Shown here one piece after another: positions 1-9,290 of a stretch of 64,000 nucleotides of DNA; the first letter of the stretch is position 1, and each line of letters begins with the position of its first letter. The position numbers and the translations under genes were made by a program. The DNA lies in contig NZ_CP014160.1 in assembly GCF_001543145.1 (NCBI RefSeq), positions 62,001 to 126,000 on the forward strand. Reading direction: 5' to 3'. The notes beneath the pieces were generated by a model. That model did no database searches. It was given only the letters and a program-made list of their open reading frames with translations, and was not told the DNA's origin. This DNA comes from Aerococcus sanguinicola (GTDB lineage: Bacteria > Bacillota > Bacilli > Lactobacillales > Aerococcaceae).

Positions 1-38
1 AGCACAATTCAATTAAGAACTTGTTATTTTTAGCTCAC

Positions 39-1253
39 TTATTCATCTGAATCCCATTCAGCTAGCAAGTCTTCCTCATAAAGCCCTGAAACTTTGCGGT
101 ACCACTTGAAGAAGTAGGTAAAGATCAGCTTGAGGATGGCATAACTTGGAATGATAATAATAATCCCAATAATGCCGAAGAGTTTCCCCCCAGCGATCAA
201 GAGCAGCATAATGGTAACGGGATGGATGTCCAAGTTGGAACCCAAAATGTGGGGCGAAATGACCCGGCCTTCGATGGTCTGCTCGATCATGAAGACGACA
301 AGGACCTTGACTACCATGATGGGCCCTTGGACGATAGCAATAATAACCGCGGGGATCATGGCTAAGAAAGAACCCAGGTAAGGAATCAAGTTTAGGAAGC
401 CCGCCAAGCCACCGAGAATAATCCCATACTGGAGGCCAATAATCGAATAGCCCAGCATAAACATAATAGCTACCGAGATGCCGACCATAATCTGGCCACG
501 CACATAGGCAGAGACTTGTTGGTTCATCTCAAAAAGCAGCTGCATGGTCGACGAGCGGATCGGATTAGGCACCACCAAGGCCAGATTTTGTTTCAACTTG
601 GGCCCGTCCTTTAACATATAGAAGAGAATAAAGGGCGCCGTTACAATGGCCAGGATGAAGTTAGACAGGACGCCCACAATAGAGCCGATCGAATCAATAG
701 CCGAGTTAAAAATCGTCGACCAATTAATGGAATTGCCCTGGATGAAGTTGAGCCCCCAGTCGTTCAAGAGATTGACTCCCTCTTCAAACAAGGGATTGTG
801 GTAGAAACGCTGCAGGGGCTTATCATAGCTTGAGATCAGCTCATCCCAGTTGGACACTAGAGACTGAGATTGGGCAAAGAAGACCGGCGTCAGATAGGTC
901 AGGATCAAGACCGCTATCCCCATCAAGACCAGGACCAGGATAGCCCCCCACTGCCGCTTGACGCCCCGCTTTTCCAGGCGGTTGACGATGGGCACGGTGA
1001 GATAATAGAGGATTGCAGCCAAGATAATGGGCAAGGCAATCACGCTCACGAAATCCAAGACGGGGTGGAATAGGTGAGCAATCCGACTAAAGATCAATAG
1101 AAATAAGGCAATTAGGATGAGTACAAGCAACAATTGAAGCCAGCGATTGCTCAAGAAAGACCGGAAAGAATGGTAGTTAATCTTCTGCAATTGGTCGCTC
1201 CGGTCTTGCCAGTACTGGTTCATTTTGTCATTTGGGTTTCGCTTATCAGTCAT
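39..1253 (-). CDS. AI-2E family transporter (YtvI/PerM-like membrane protein)
   Basis: A 404-residue polytopic membrane protein of the AI-2E/UPF0118 family. A basic N-terminus (residues 1-35) is followed by hydrophobic segments at about 38-58, 68-90 and 100-125, a long soluble stretch (about 130-190), then further helices to about residue 380 and an acidic tail. The family motif region around 'GFLNLIPYLGSFLAMIP' (about residue 285) is clear. Members export autoinducer-2 in some bacteria and act as Na+/H+ antiporters in others, so the substrate cannot be read from sequence. The ATG is well supported by a GGGGGAG ribosome binding site 4-10 nt upstream. It is transcribed alone, divergently from the lactonase gene. 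Confidence 0.85.
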   Translation of the reverse strand: MTDKRNPNDKMNQYWQDRSDQLQKINYHSFRSFLSNRWLQLLLVLILIALFLLIFSRIAHLFHPVLDFVSVIALPIILAAILYYLTVPIVNRLEKRGVKRQWGAILVLVLMGIAVLILTYLTPVFFAQSQSLVSNWDELISSYDKPLQRFYHNPLFEEGVNLLNDWGLNFIQGNSINWSTIFNSAIDSIGSIVGVLSNFILAIVTAPFILFYMLKDGPKLKQNLALVVPNPIRSSTMQLLFEMNQQVSAYVRGQIMVGISVAIMFMLGYSIIGLQYGIILGGLAGFLNLIPYLGSFLAMIPAVIIAIVQGPIMVVKVLVVFMIEQTIEGRVISPHILGSNLDIHPVTIMLLLIAGGKLFGIIGIIIIIPSYAILKLIFTYFFKWYRKVSGLYEEDLLAEWDSDE

Positions 1254-1370
1254 CGAACTCCCCCTCTAGGAATAATTTACTTTTATTGCTTAAGTATACA
1301 ATATATTTTGTTTTTGGCCTAACCCAGGTCGTGAACTTATAGTAAAATTAATATGAAAGGTGGATTAACC

Positions 1371-2399
1371 ATGGATCAATTTTATCTCGGAGCCTATACC
1401 GACGGCTCCAATACGGGCATCCACAGCCTGAGCGTGGACCCTAACTTAGACCAGCCGCTTAAAGTCGATCGTCTCATAGAAGAGGCCGATCCCTGCTACT
1501 TCTGTCTGTCGGCCGACCAGAAGTCACTCTTCACTCTGTCCAATCCAGGGTCAGAGCCGGGTGTCAGCCACTACCGTTGGACGGGTGAGGACTTCCAGCT
1601 CGTGGACCGCTTAGCTTTTCTCGAAGAACCAGCCTGCTATGTGAGCCTGAGCGCAGATGAGCGTTACGTTCTCTGCGCCTCCTACCGGCAAGCTAGTCTT
1701 ATCTTAATCAAAGTCCAGGCAAATGGCAAACTCGAGCTAGCGGACATTGTCCAGCGCACCGGCTCGGGGCCCCATCCCAACCAGGACCAACCCCACTGCC
1801 ACTACTTCAAACAATACCGGGACAGCCCCTTCTTCCTGGCCTGCGACTTGGGGACGGATGAAGTCCTCAGCTACCGCATCCAAGAAGACAAGCTCCAGCT
1901 AGTCGATAGTCTGGCTATCCCAGCTGGCTCAGGCCCCCGCCACCTGGTCGCCCATCCCACGCTCCCCTATGTCTATGTTCTGAGCGAACTCTCTTATACG
2001 GTCGAAGTCGTTCAAGTCGACGACCTATCCGGCCACTTAGAGGCAGTCGGTCGCTACCAGACCCTGCCCCAAGCCCCCCAAGGCTTCAACTCCAGCGCCG
2101 CTATCCGTATCTCTTCGGATGGCCGCTTTCTTTACTGCTCCAACCGAGGAGAAAACACTTTGACAGTCTTTGCCCTGAGTAAAGATGGTCGACGCCTAGA
2201 CCGCATCCAAATCATTGCCAGCCAGGGTGACTTTCCCCGGGACTTCAACCTATCCCCCGATGAATCCTATCTCCTCGTGGCCCACCAAAACGATGGACAC
2301 TTGCGCCTCTTCGATCGCGATCCCGAAACTGGCCTTCTAACAGCTAAGGACTTCGACTACCAGCTCGACCAGGTCGTCTGTGTCCAAAGTATTTCTTAA
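1371..2399 (+). CDS. Lactonase family protein (6-phosphogluconolactonase-like beta-propeller)
   Basis: A 342-residue protein of the lactonase/YkgB family, a seven-bladed beta-propeller whose characterised members hydrolyse 6-phosphogluconolactone in the pentose phosphate pathway. Typical repeats are visible: 'GSGPHPNQDQPHCHY' (about residue 132), 'DLGTDEV', 'GSGPRHLVAHPTLPYVYVLSE' region (about 190) and 'SSDGRFLYCSNRGENT' (about 250). No signal peptide, so cytoplasmic. The open frame extends 6 codons upstream, but the ATG at 1371 is preferred because AAAGGTGG lies 7-14 nt before it. It stands alone between a divergent permease and uppP. Function is by family; other lactone substrates are possible. 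Confidence 0.85.
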   Translation: MDQFYLGAYTDGSNTGIHSLSVDPNLDQPLKVDRLIEEADPCYFCLSADQKSLFTLSNPGSEPGVSHYRWTGEDFQLVDRLAFLEEPACYVSLSADERYVLCASYRQASLILIKVQANGKLELADIVQRTGSGPHPNQDQPHCHYFKQYRDSPFFLACDLGTDEVLSYRIQEDKLQLVDSLAIPAGSGPRHLVAHPTLPYVYVLSELSYTVEVVQVDDLSGHLEAVGRYQTLPQAPQGFNSSAAIRISSDGRFLYCSNRGENTLTVFALSKDGRRLDRIQIIASQGDFPRDFNLSPDESYLLVAHQNDGHLRLFDRDPETGLLTAKDFDYQLDQVVCVQSIS

Positions 2400-2508
2400 A
2401 TTTTCTTCAATTTTAGGTCAGAAGCCCGTGGTAAAGGCGAAACTTTGTTATATTGGAAGCTGCTTATTTAAGCGCTAAGAAGTAACTCACAGAAAGGAAA
2501 AGCTGTCT

Positions 2509-3336
2509 ATGCTTGAACTCTTAAAAATTATCTTAATCGGCCTGATTGAGGGCATCACCGAATGGCTGCCCATTTCGAGTACCGGCCATATGATCCTCGT
2601 GGAGGAATTCGTCCAACTCCAAGTCCGCCCCGAATTCTGGGACATCTTCATCGTTGTCATCCAGCTCGGCGCTATCTTGGCAGTCATCTGGATTTACTTT
2701 AACCGACTCAACCCCTTCTCCCCGCAAAAGACCAAGGAAGAAAAACGGGAAACCTGGGAAACTTGGTTTAAGGTGGCAGTCGGCTGTATCCCTGCCGCGA
2801 TTCTCGGTCTCTTGATCGATGACTGGATGGAAGCCCACCTGATGAACTGGTTAGTCGTGGCCCTGGCTCTAATTATCTACGGGATCGCTTTTATCTTGGT
2901 AGAAAATTACAACAAGACCCGGACCAGCCAAGTCAACAGCATGAGCGAACTCTCCTACCGGCGGGCCTTTACGATTGGCCTCTTCCAGTGCCTGTCCCTG
3001 GTGCCCGGCACATCCCGTTCCGGCTCTTCCATCCTCGGGGCCACCATCATGGGCACCTCCCGTCCCGTTGCCGCTGACTTCTCTTTCTTTATGAGTATCC
3101 CCATCATGTTCGGCGCCAGCTTCCTGAAACTGGTCAAAGGCTTCCTCGAAGGTTTCCGCTTCACCGGCTTAGAGCTCGGCTATCTCGCAGTCGGCATGGT
3201 CGTTGCCTTCCTGGTCTCCGTCATCACCATCAAGCTCCTCCTCCGCTACATCCAAAGCAACGACTTCAAGCCTTTCGGATGGTACCGGATTGCCCTGGGC
3301 TTAGTCGTTATCATCTACTTCGCTTGGATCCGATAA
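2509..3336 (+). CDS. uppP: Undecaprenyl-diphosphatase UppP/BacA
   Basis: A 275-residue integral membrane phosphatase that recycles undecaprenyl diphosphate to the monophosphate carrier used for peptidoglycan and teichoic acid synthesis, and gives intrinsic bacitracin tolerance. The two family signatures are intact: '[15 protein letters not shown]' near residue 17 and '[10 protein letters not shown]' near residue 167, which carry the catalytic Glu/Arg/Ser residues. About eight membrane helices are predicted by eye, and length matches the family (about 270). Start is preceded by AGAAAGGA. A hairpin terminator follows at 3410. It has no operon partners here. Confidence 0.95.
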   Translation: MLELLKIILIGLIEGITEWLPISSTGHMILVEEFVQLQVRPEFWDIFIVVIQLGAILAVIWIYFNRLNPFSPQKTKEEKRETWETWFKVAVGCIPAAILGLLIDDWMEAHLMNWLVVALALIIYGIAFILVENYNKTRTSQVNSMSELSYRRAFTIGLFQCLSLVPGTSRSGSSILGATIMGTSRPVAADFSFFMSIPIMFGASFLKLVKGFLEGFRFTGLELGYLAVGMVVAFLVSVITIKLLLRYIQSNDFKPFGWYRIALGLVVIIYFAWIR

Positions 3337-3409
3337 GCAGAGTTTGGGTTTCCTGAAACATAAGCAAAGTTATTTCATTCGATTGATCAAACGATCGAAA
3401 TTAAATTTT

Positions 3410-3460
3410 CCCTTTAGAGTAAATATGCTACAAGCAGAATCTACTCTAAAGGGATATTTT
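3410..3460 (+). terminator. Rho-independent terminator after uppP
   Basis: Inverted repeat CCCTTTAGAGTA (3410-3421) / TACTCTAAAGGG (3442-3453), perfect over 12 bp, followed by a T-rich tract. Placed about 75 nt after the uppP stop. Confidence 0.7.
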
Positions 3461-3534
3461 TATAGATTTCAATGAATTTAAATAATACAAGCTACCATTC
3501 TTTTTAGTATTTGATAAGGAGTTTTGATTAATTA

Positions 3535-3710
3535 TGAGCAGTAGTGGAGCTTTGAATTTGATCGTTAGCCATGAACAAGCAAGCGATGTGAATTACGTAT
3601 AGTAGGCGTTAGCCGTACTAGACGTTTGAAGCTCGCTAGGTGAGGGACCTTGGCCCGAACCGGTGCCATGGCTCTATAACGATCAAATTCAAAAGCGCAA
3701 CGGATGCTCA
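3535..3710. repeat. Structured dispersed repeat, core element copy A (no hairpin cassette)
   Basis: A 176-bp element with imperfect terminal inverted repeats: TGAGCA...GCTTTGAATTTGATCGTTA at 3535-3566 and its complement at 3677-3710. Inside is a second stem GCCATG (3567-3572) / CATGGC (3666-3672 region), with four extra bases (TCTA) on the 3' strand, and an internal hairpin AGTAGGC-gtta-GCC-TACT (3601-3620). Two larger copies lie at 61583-62065 and 62211-62506. This copy lacks the roughly 120-bp hairpin cassette which those two carry between 'AAGCAAGC' and 'GATGTGAATTA'. No ORF is credible inside. MITE-like or BOX-like; family not recognised. Confidence 0.8.
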
Positions 3711-3736
3711 TATGTACTATTAAGTTTAAATTAAAA

Positions 3737-3765
3737 AAGGGAAGTCTCAGCTTCCCTAGTTAATT
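3737..3765 (-). terminator. Terminator after aspartokinase
   Basis: On the minus strand AGGGAAGC-tgag-ACTTCCCT followed by TTTTTT, just beyond the lysC stop codon. Confidence 0.75.
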
Positions 3766-3771
3766 CTTTAT

Positions 3772-5133
3772 TTATTTATCAGATTCGAAAAATTCCTTAT
3801 AGATAGCGGCAACAGCGCGTTCTTCTTCATTTTCGTTGATGCCAAACATAATGGAATTCTCGGATGAACCTTGGTTGATCATGTCGATATTCACCTGAGC
3901 TTCGCCTAGGGCCTTGGTTGCTCGAGCCATCAGTCCAATCTTATGTCGCATATTTTGCCCCACCAGCATAACTAAGCAAAGATTGTCCCGTTTTTCCACC
4001 ACGTCGGCCGCCGTCTTGACCTTGATCTCTACTAAGAGGTCTTGGAATTGCTTAGCGGTAATCATTTCTTCCTTGAAGACAATATCAATGTCGTCAATCC
4101 CTGAAACAATGTGTTCCAAGCTGATATTATAGTCTTCCAAGACATCCAAGACCCGGTTAATGAAGCCAACTTCTCGGTTCATCATGTACTTGCTGATATA
4201 GATGGAAGCAAAGCCAGACTTACTAGCAACGCCAGCGAGGGGGTATTCAGATTCAGACCGCGTCCGGGTGATCTTAGTCCCTGGCGCTGTTGGATTATTC
4301 GTATTCTTTACCACAACGGGAATGCCTTCTGCAAAGGCAGGATAGAGGGCTTCATCATGGACGACGGAGAAACCAGAATAAGAGAGCTCCCGCATTTCGG
4401 TATAGGTTAAGTCTTCAATCGGCACTGGCTTCTCGATAATACTTGGGCTGGCTGAATAGATACAGTCCACATCGGTAAAGTTTTCATACAAGGTTGCCTT
4501 GACCCCATTAGCTAGAATAGCCCCGGTCACATCGCTGCCCCCGCGTGAGAAGGTCACCAGCTTACCGGTCTTGGTAAAGCCGAAGAAGCCTGGGAAGATA
4601 ATAATCTCGTCATAGTCTCTCAAGGCAAAGAGATTCTGATAGGATTCGGGCAGGATTTGGGCATTGCCCGGCTCGTCGGATAAGTAGAGGCCCGCTTCCT
4701 TAGGGCTAATATAGCGGGCAGGAATGCCTTCTGAGCGCAGGTAGGCAGCAATGAGTTTGGCACTATTGTCTTCCCCACTGGCTTTCAGGGCATCCATAAA
4801 ATAAGATTCTTCTGTCGTGTCCCCTTCGATCAGCTCTTGCAGGCTGTGGGAAATCTCACTCACGATGTCCTCATCAATGGCCAGGTCCGTCGCAATTTCT
4901 TTGTAACGGTTGACAATTTGATTAAAGACATGAGAGACGCCCTTATTCCCATTAAGCACCTGAGAAGCTAAGTCGATTAAGAGGTCGGTCACCTTGGTAT
5001 CTTCTGGAAAACGTTTACCAGGAGCCGAAACGACCACGATACGTCGGTCAGCGTCACTTACAATGATATCTTTAATTTTTTTTATCTGCTCAGCACTAGC
5101 CACCGAGCTTCCACCAAATTTAATCACTTTCAT
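3772..5133 (-). CDS. Aspartate kinase (monofunctional, ACT-domain regulated)
   Basis: A 453-residue aspartokinase that phosphorylates L-aspartate, the first step to lysine/diaminopimelate, threonine and methionine. The N-terminal kinase motif 'KFGGSSVASAEQIKKI' starts at residue 4, 'SRGGSDVTGAILA' lies near residue 205, and two C-terminal ACT domains are present (about 305-375 and 385-450, the latter containing 'GLMARATKALGEAQVNI'). Length and layout match the B. subtilis YclM/ThrD class. The open frame runs 37 codons further upstream, but the ATG at 5133 begins the conserved 'MKVIKFGG' and has GAGG 8 nt before it. Monocistronic with its own terminator. No lysine riboswitch or long leader was seen. 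Confidence 0.93.
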   Translation of the reverse strand: MKVIKFGGSSVASAEQIKKIKDIIVSDADRRIVVVSAPGKRFPEDTKVTDLLIDLASQVLNGNKGVSHVFNQIVNRYKEIATDLAIDEDIVSEISHSLQELIEGDTTEESYFMDALKASGEDNSAKLIAAYLRSEGIPARYISPKEAGLYLSDEPGNAQILPESYQNLFALRDYDEIIIFPGFFGFTKTGKLVTFSRGGSDVTGAILANGVKATLYENFTDVDCIYSASPSIIEKPVPIEDLTYTEMRELSYSGFSVVHDEALYPAFAEGIPVVVKNTNNPTAPGTKITRTRSESEYPLAGVASKSGFASIYISKYMMNREVGFINRVLDVLEDYNISLEHIVSGIDDIDIVFKEEMITAKQFQDLLVEIKVKTAADVVEKRDNLCLVMLVGQNMRHKIGLMARATKALGEAQVNIDMINQGSSENSIMFGINENEEERAVAAIYKEFFESDK

Positions 5134-5305
5134 CAGCATAACCTCATTCATGTTTAATTTTCTCATTTCTCTATAATATATCATACCTGTTCCTGCTAGA
5201 CAAGAATCTTTCATTGGCTTTTTCAGGAAAGTATTGTTTTTCAACCTACTTTAGGCTATGGTAGAGGTATTATATTTTGAACGCTAGGAGAAAGGGAGAC
5301 TAACA

Positions 5306-6619
5306 ATGAACGGGGACTTAGAGGCTTTATTTAGGGCAGTGGATGTCATGGAGGAGGACCTGGTCCAGCTGAGGCGGGGCTTCCACCAGTATCCTGAGAC
5401 AGCCTGGTTGGAATTTCGAACGACTTCACAAATCATCACTTACCTAGAAGAAGCCGGGATTCCAGTCCACTTCGGTCCTGACCTGGTCAATCGCGACTTT
5501 GCCTGGGGGCGCCCTGACTATGCCAGTCGCCAGGCAGCCATGGACCGCGCCATCGACCAAGGGGCTGATCCTCAGATTATCCGGCAGATGGCTGGCTTTC
5601 CTGGAGCAATCGCCCAAATTGATACGGGGCGGCCCGGTCCCCACCTGGCCTTCCGCTTCGATATCGATGCCAATGACCTCCATGAAACCCTGAAAGCCGA
5701 CCACTTCCCTAACCAAGCCGGCTTCCGGTCAAAAAATCCGGACGCCATGCACGGCTGTGGTCATGACGGCCATACAGCTATCGGCCTCGTGCTCGCCAAA
5801 CTGGTCCACCGCTACCAGGAAGATTTTTGCGGGAAAATTAGCTTTATCTTTCAAATTGCCGAAGAAGGCGTCCGCGGAGCCCGGGCCATGGTCGAGGCAG
5901 GCGTCTTAGAAGGTGTTGACTACCTCCTGGCCTGCCATATCCTGAAGAGCCCCGAGAATGAACTGGCCTTCTATAGCGACTGGTCCGGCCTCTACGCCAC
6001 CAGTAAATTCAATGTCACTATCCACGGTCGGTCGGCCCATGCTGGCCTAGCCCCAGAATCTGGTCACAATGCCATTCTCGCAGCCACCTCAGCCATCGCC
6101 AATATGAACATGTTTTTCCAGGATTCCCATGGCAACGGCCGGCTCAATATCGGGACCATTAACGGTGGGACCGGGCGCAATGTCATTCCCGACTTCTGTT
6201 ACTTTGAAGCCGAGACCCGGGGGCCCAGCCGAGAAGTCAACCAGCACCTCTATGACAAGGCGGTGACCTCCATTCGAGCAGCCTGTGAGATCTATGACTG
6301 CCAGTATGAGCTGGAGATCGTCGGCGGCTCCATCAATGCCCAGGCCAGCCCCGAATTCGCCGAAAAGGTCTACCAGGCTAGCCAAGCAGTCCCCGACTTC
6401 GACCATTCCTACCGCCACTATGCCAACCGCGGAGCGACCGATGACTTCGCCTATATGATGCAAGCGGTCCAAGACCAGGGCGGCCAGGCCACATACGCTG
6501 TCCTCGCCTGCCCCCTAGCTGCCGGCAACCACAACGACGCCTTCGACTTCGACGAAGCCTGCCTCAAAGCCGGCGCCAAAGCCTTCCTCTCCACCCTCTA
6601 CCAGACCAACCACCGTTAA
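5306..6619 (+). CDS. M20 family amidohydrolase (AbgA-like)
   Basis: A 437-residue cytoplasmic M20 metallopeptidase/amidohydrolase. Metal-binding motifs are visible: 'FRFDIDANDLHE' (about 118), 'MHGCGHDGHTA' (about 150), 'AEEGVRGA' (about 190) and 'HNDAFDFDEA' near the C-terminus. An insertion in the N-terminal part ('RDFAWGRPDYASRQAAMDRA') and the 'LRRGFHQYPETAWLEFRT' opening resemble p-aminobenzoyl-glutamate hydrolase subunit A rather than aminoacylase or carboxypeptidases, so AbgA-like activity is the best guess. No AbgB partner is adjacent. Start has AGGAGAAAGGGAG upstream. Convergent with glgA across a shared terminator. Confidence 0.8.
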   Translation: MNGDLEALFRAVDVMEEDLVQLRRGFHQYPETAWLEFRTTSQIITYLEEAGIPVHFGPDLVNRDFAWGRPDYASRQAAMDRAIDQGADPQIIRQMAGFPGAIAQIDTGRPGPHLAFRFDIDANDLHETLKADHFPNQAGFRSKNPDAMHGCGHDGHTAIGLVLAKLVHRYQEDFCGKISFIFQIAEEGVRGARAMVEAGVLEGVDYLLACHILKSPENELAFYSDWSGLYATSKFNVTIHGRSAHAGLAPESGHNAILAATSAIANMNMFFQDSHGNGRLNIGTINGGTGRNVIPDFCYFEAETRGPSREVNQHLYDKAVTSIRAACEIYDCQYELEIVGGSINAQASPEFAEKVYQASQAVPDFDHSYRHYANRGATDDFAYMMQAVQDQGGQATYAVLACPLAAGNHNDAFDFDEACLKAGAKAFLSTLYQTNHR

Positions 6620-6630
6620 TCATCCAACAC

Positions 6631-6671
6631 AAAGGCCCTGCCCCAGAACTTAACTGGGTGCAGGGCCTTTT
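6631..6671. terminator. Bidirectional terminator between M20 gene and glgA
   Basis: AAAGGCCCTGC (6631-6641) pairs with GCAGGGCCTTTT (6660-6671), with T/A tracts on both sides so it can serve both convergent genes. Confidence 0.85.
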
Positions 6672-6674
6672 ATT

Positions 6675-8120
6675 CTAAGCTTCCAATAAGGATTGGTAGA
6701 CTTGGATATAGTCTTCAGCCGGTCCTTGCCAGCTGAAATCGCGGCTCATGGCCTCTTGGATCAAACCTTGCCAGGCCTTCTTATCATGTTCATAAACATC
6801 AACCGCATAGTTAACAATCTTCAAGAAGTCGCGGCCATTGAATTGGTTGAAGCTAAAGCCCGTTCCCTCGCCTGTAAAGTGGTTGTAGGGTTCAACTGTA
6901 TCGGCCAAGCCCCCCACTTCATGGACTAAGGGCAGGGTTCCATAGCGCATCGCAATCATCTGGGACAGGCCACAGGGTTCAAAGGCACTCGGCATCAAGA
7001 AGAGGTCAGACCCCGCATAGATCTCTTGGGCCAAGTGGACATCAAAGTCAATATAGGCGCAAAAGCGGCCTGGATACTTGTGCTCAAAGTAACGGAAGGA
7101 GTGTTCAAATTCATCGTCCCCCGTCCCCAAAACCAAAACCTGGACCCGGCGCGTATTCAAGAGCTCTTCCGCCTTCTCTTGGAGCAACTGCATGCCCTTC
7201 TGCGGCGTCAGCCGTGAAACCACGCCCAGTAGTGCTGCATCTGGATCTTTAACCAGTCCAACTCGCTCCTGGAGCTTGATCTTATTCTTAAGCTTAGCGG
7301 ACTGGACAGTCTGAGCGTCATAGTTTACCGCTAAATTCGGGTCAGTTTTCGGATTATTTAAGTCATAGTCAATGCCGTTAATAATGCCGCGAATCTTAAA
7401 GTGGTTGTCACGCAAGCAGGCATCTAGTCCCTCACCGAATTCTGGCGTCTGGATCTCACCAGCATAACGGGGACTCACCGTTGTCACAATATCAGAGAAG
7501 TTAATGCCCCCTTTGAGATAGTTGACCGCTCCATAGTGCTCACAGCCCTTGTCATGGAAGGTGGCATCCGTTGTATTGAAATAAGAGTAGAGAGCTTCCT
7601 TGTCCGTCCAACCCTGGAATTGGATGTTGTGGATGGTCAGCACCTTACGGATATCGCGGTAAGCTTCCACCCAATGGTACTTGTCCACGAGGAGGGCAGG
7701 AATCATGGCCGTCTGCCAGTCATTGACATGGATGATGTTTGGAATAAAGTCTACTTTCTCCATCATTTCAATCACTGCCAAGTCAAAGAAGGCAAAGCGT
7801 TCACAATCATCCTCATAACCATACAAGGAAGGTCGATTGAAATAATCCAAATTATCCACAAAGTAATAGGTTAAATCGTCTAAGACCAGGCGTTTGATCC
7901 CTACATAAGCTTGCCGCTGGTAGCCCGTCTCCACTTGGAAGTTCAAAAGGTCTTCACAGGCTTCCTTGTACTCCTCAGGCATGAGGGTGTAATAAGGAAG
8001 GACTACCCGGACATCAATGCCCTGGGCTTTTAGAGCCTTAGGCAGGACATAGGATACATCGCCCAAGCCCCCTGTTTTAAAAAAGGGGGCTGCTTCAGCT
8101 GAAGCAAATAAAATCTTCAT
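6675..8120 (-). CDS. glgA: Glycogen synthase GlgA
   Basis: A 481-residue ADP-glucose-dependent glycogen synthase (GT5, GT-B fold) that elongates alpha-1,4-glucan chains. It begins with 'MKILFASAEAAPFFKTGGLGDV', whose KTGGL motif binds ADP-glucose. The C-terminal half shows 'VSRLTPQKGMQLL' (about 290) and the catalytic-site 'MPSAFEPCGLSQMIAMRYGTLP' stretch (about 375-396). Length is typical (about 480). It is the last gene of glgB-glgC-glgD-glgA, 24 nt after glgD. No glycogen phosphorylase (glgP) follows, unlike the B. subtilis operon, so degradation must be encoded elsewhere. Confidence 0.96.
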   Translation of the reverse strand: MKILFASAEAAPFFKTGGLGDVSYVLPKALKAQGIDVRVVLPYYTLMPEEYKEACEDLLNFQVETGYQRQAYVGIKRLVLDDLTYYFVDNLDYFNRPSLYGYEDDCERFAFFDLAVIEMMEKVDFIPNIIHVNDWQTAMIPALLVDKYHWVEAYRDIRKVLTIHNIQFQGWTDKEALYSYFNTTDATFHDKGCEHYGAVNYLKGGINFSDIVTTVSPRYAGEIQTPEFGEGLDACLRDNHFKIRGIINGIDYDLNNPKTDPNLAVNYDAQTVQSAKLKNKIKLQERVGLVKDPDAALLGVVSRLTPQKGMQLLQEKAEELLNTRRVQVLVLGTGDDEFEHSFRYFEHKYPGRFCAYIDFDVHLAQEIYAGSDLFLMPSAFEPCGLSQMIAMRYGTLPLVHEVGGLADTVEPYNHFTGEGTGFSFNQFNGRDFLKIVNYAVDVYEHDKKAWQGLIQEAMSRDFSWQGPAEDYIQVYQSLLEA

Positions 8121-8144
8121 TTTTGTCTCCTTTAAACTATTGCA

Positions 8145-9290
8145 CTAGGCTTTAATCCGCGTATTCTTAGCAACCACTAGGGGTTCTTCGGCCGTTCCTT
8201 CGACCACTGCCCCGGCCTCAACATAGACCCGCTTATCCAGGATGGCATGTTTGACCCGGGCGCCCTCTTCAATGATACAACCTTGGAAGAGGATAGAATT
8301 CTCGACTTCTGCCCCCTCATGAACCTCAACCTTACGCGAAATTTGCGAGTGGGAAACCTTACCTTGCATATCCGTATGGGTCGCGATCTGGGCATTGTGG
8401 ACTTCAGCTTTTTTACCATAATAAGTTGGTGCTCCATTGTGGGTCCGGGTAATAATTGGCAACTCGGTATGGAAGAGGCTGGTGAAGGCTTCCCCTTCGA
8501 GCATAGAGAGGCTGGTATCATAGTAGGCCTTGACAGAATCAATATTGGCTACGAAGCCCTTGTGTTCATAAGCTTGGACGGTATAGTCCAGGAGGTATTT
8601 CTCAATAATTTGGTCGAGGTTATCATTGAGGTTCTCCGCATTGGCCTTGTCAATAATTTCAAGCAAGATATTGGCAGGCATGATGGTCATGTTCATATCG
8701 AAGTTAACCACTTCGCCTTCAATAGGCGTAACGCCTTCCTTAGCCAAGTCAGTCACATAGCCCTTGTCATCGATGGTCAATAAATTCTCATCGGGGTGGT
8801 ATTCAACGAAGCTTTTTTCCTTCTTAGCATACATCCGCATCACTTCGGCGCTTCCCGCTTCGAAGGTATCCAGCATGTCCACCAAGTTGACGCTAGCTAG
8901 GATCTTAGAACCTGAAATAAAGACATACTCGCTATTGGCCCGTTCGATAAAGATTTTGTGGTCTTCATAGAAGTCACCAATCCGGCTAGCCGCTTCATAG
9001 AGGGCCTTCTTGTGCTTCATCTGCGAATAGGTGAAGATCCCACCTGAATTCGTATCCAAGTCCCAGGCCTGGCCGCTGCGGATATGGTCGTAGACGGACC
9101 GGCCGGTTTCATTGATGAAGATAGCTGCTGAGCGCACATCGGCGTGTGATAAGCTCGACAGGGTAAAGTCTAAGAGCCGGTAGCGGCAGGCAAAAGGCAG
9201 GGCACCAATTGGCCGACTATCCGTCAATGGAGCTAGCTTGCTATCATCTTCGGTCATATTAATAATGGCACTTAATTTATTCTTCTTCAT
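8145..9290 (-). CDS. glgD: GlgD, glucose-1-phosphate adenylyltransferase regulatory subunit
   Basis: A 381-residue GlgC paralogue. The nucleotidyltransferase signature of GlgC (AGGKGTRL) is missing: the N-terminus reads '[42 protein letters not shown]', as expected for GlgD, which lacks strong activity and stimulates GlgC in Firmicutes. The C-terminal left-handed beta-helix region ('[19 protein letters not shown]...[21 protein letters not shown]') is intact. The first 14 nt overlap the end of glgC, so translational coupling is likely. Confidence 0.94.
   Translation of the reverse strand: MKKNKLSAIINMTEDDSKLAPLTDSRPIGALPFACRYRLLDFTLSSLSHADVRSAAIFINETGRSVYDHIRSGQAWDLDTNSGGIFTYSQMKHKKALYEAASRIGDFYEDHKIFIERANSEYVFISGSKILASVNLVDMLDTFEAGSAEVMRMYAKKEKSFVEYHPDENLLTIDDKGYVTDLAKEGVTPIEGEVVNFDMNMTIMPANILLEIIDKANAENLNDNLDQIIEKYLLDYTVQAYEHKGFVANIDSVKAYYDTSLSMLEGEAFTSLFHTELPIITRTHNGAPTYYGKKAEVHNAQIATHTDMQGKVSHSQISRKVEVHEGAEVENSILFQGCIIEEGARVKHAILDKRVYVEAGAVVEGTAEEPLVVAKNTRIKA

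Noticed and set aside
3134..3165. Antisense ORFs of 60-130 codons inside uppP, tex, sufD, DUF1846 and other core genes
   Set aside because: They lie opposite or out of frame with clear family members and lack ribosome binding sites; they are shadows caused by codon bias.
5134..5244. Longer aspartokinase start
   Set aside because: The conserved N-terminus begins at 5133 and has a suitable ribosome binding site.
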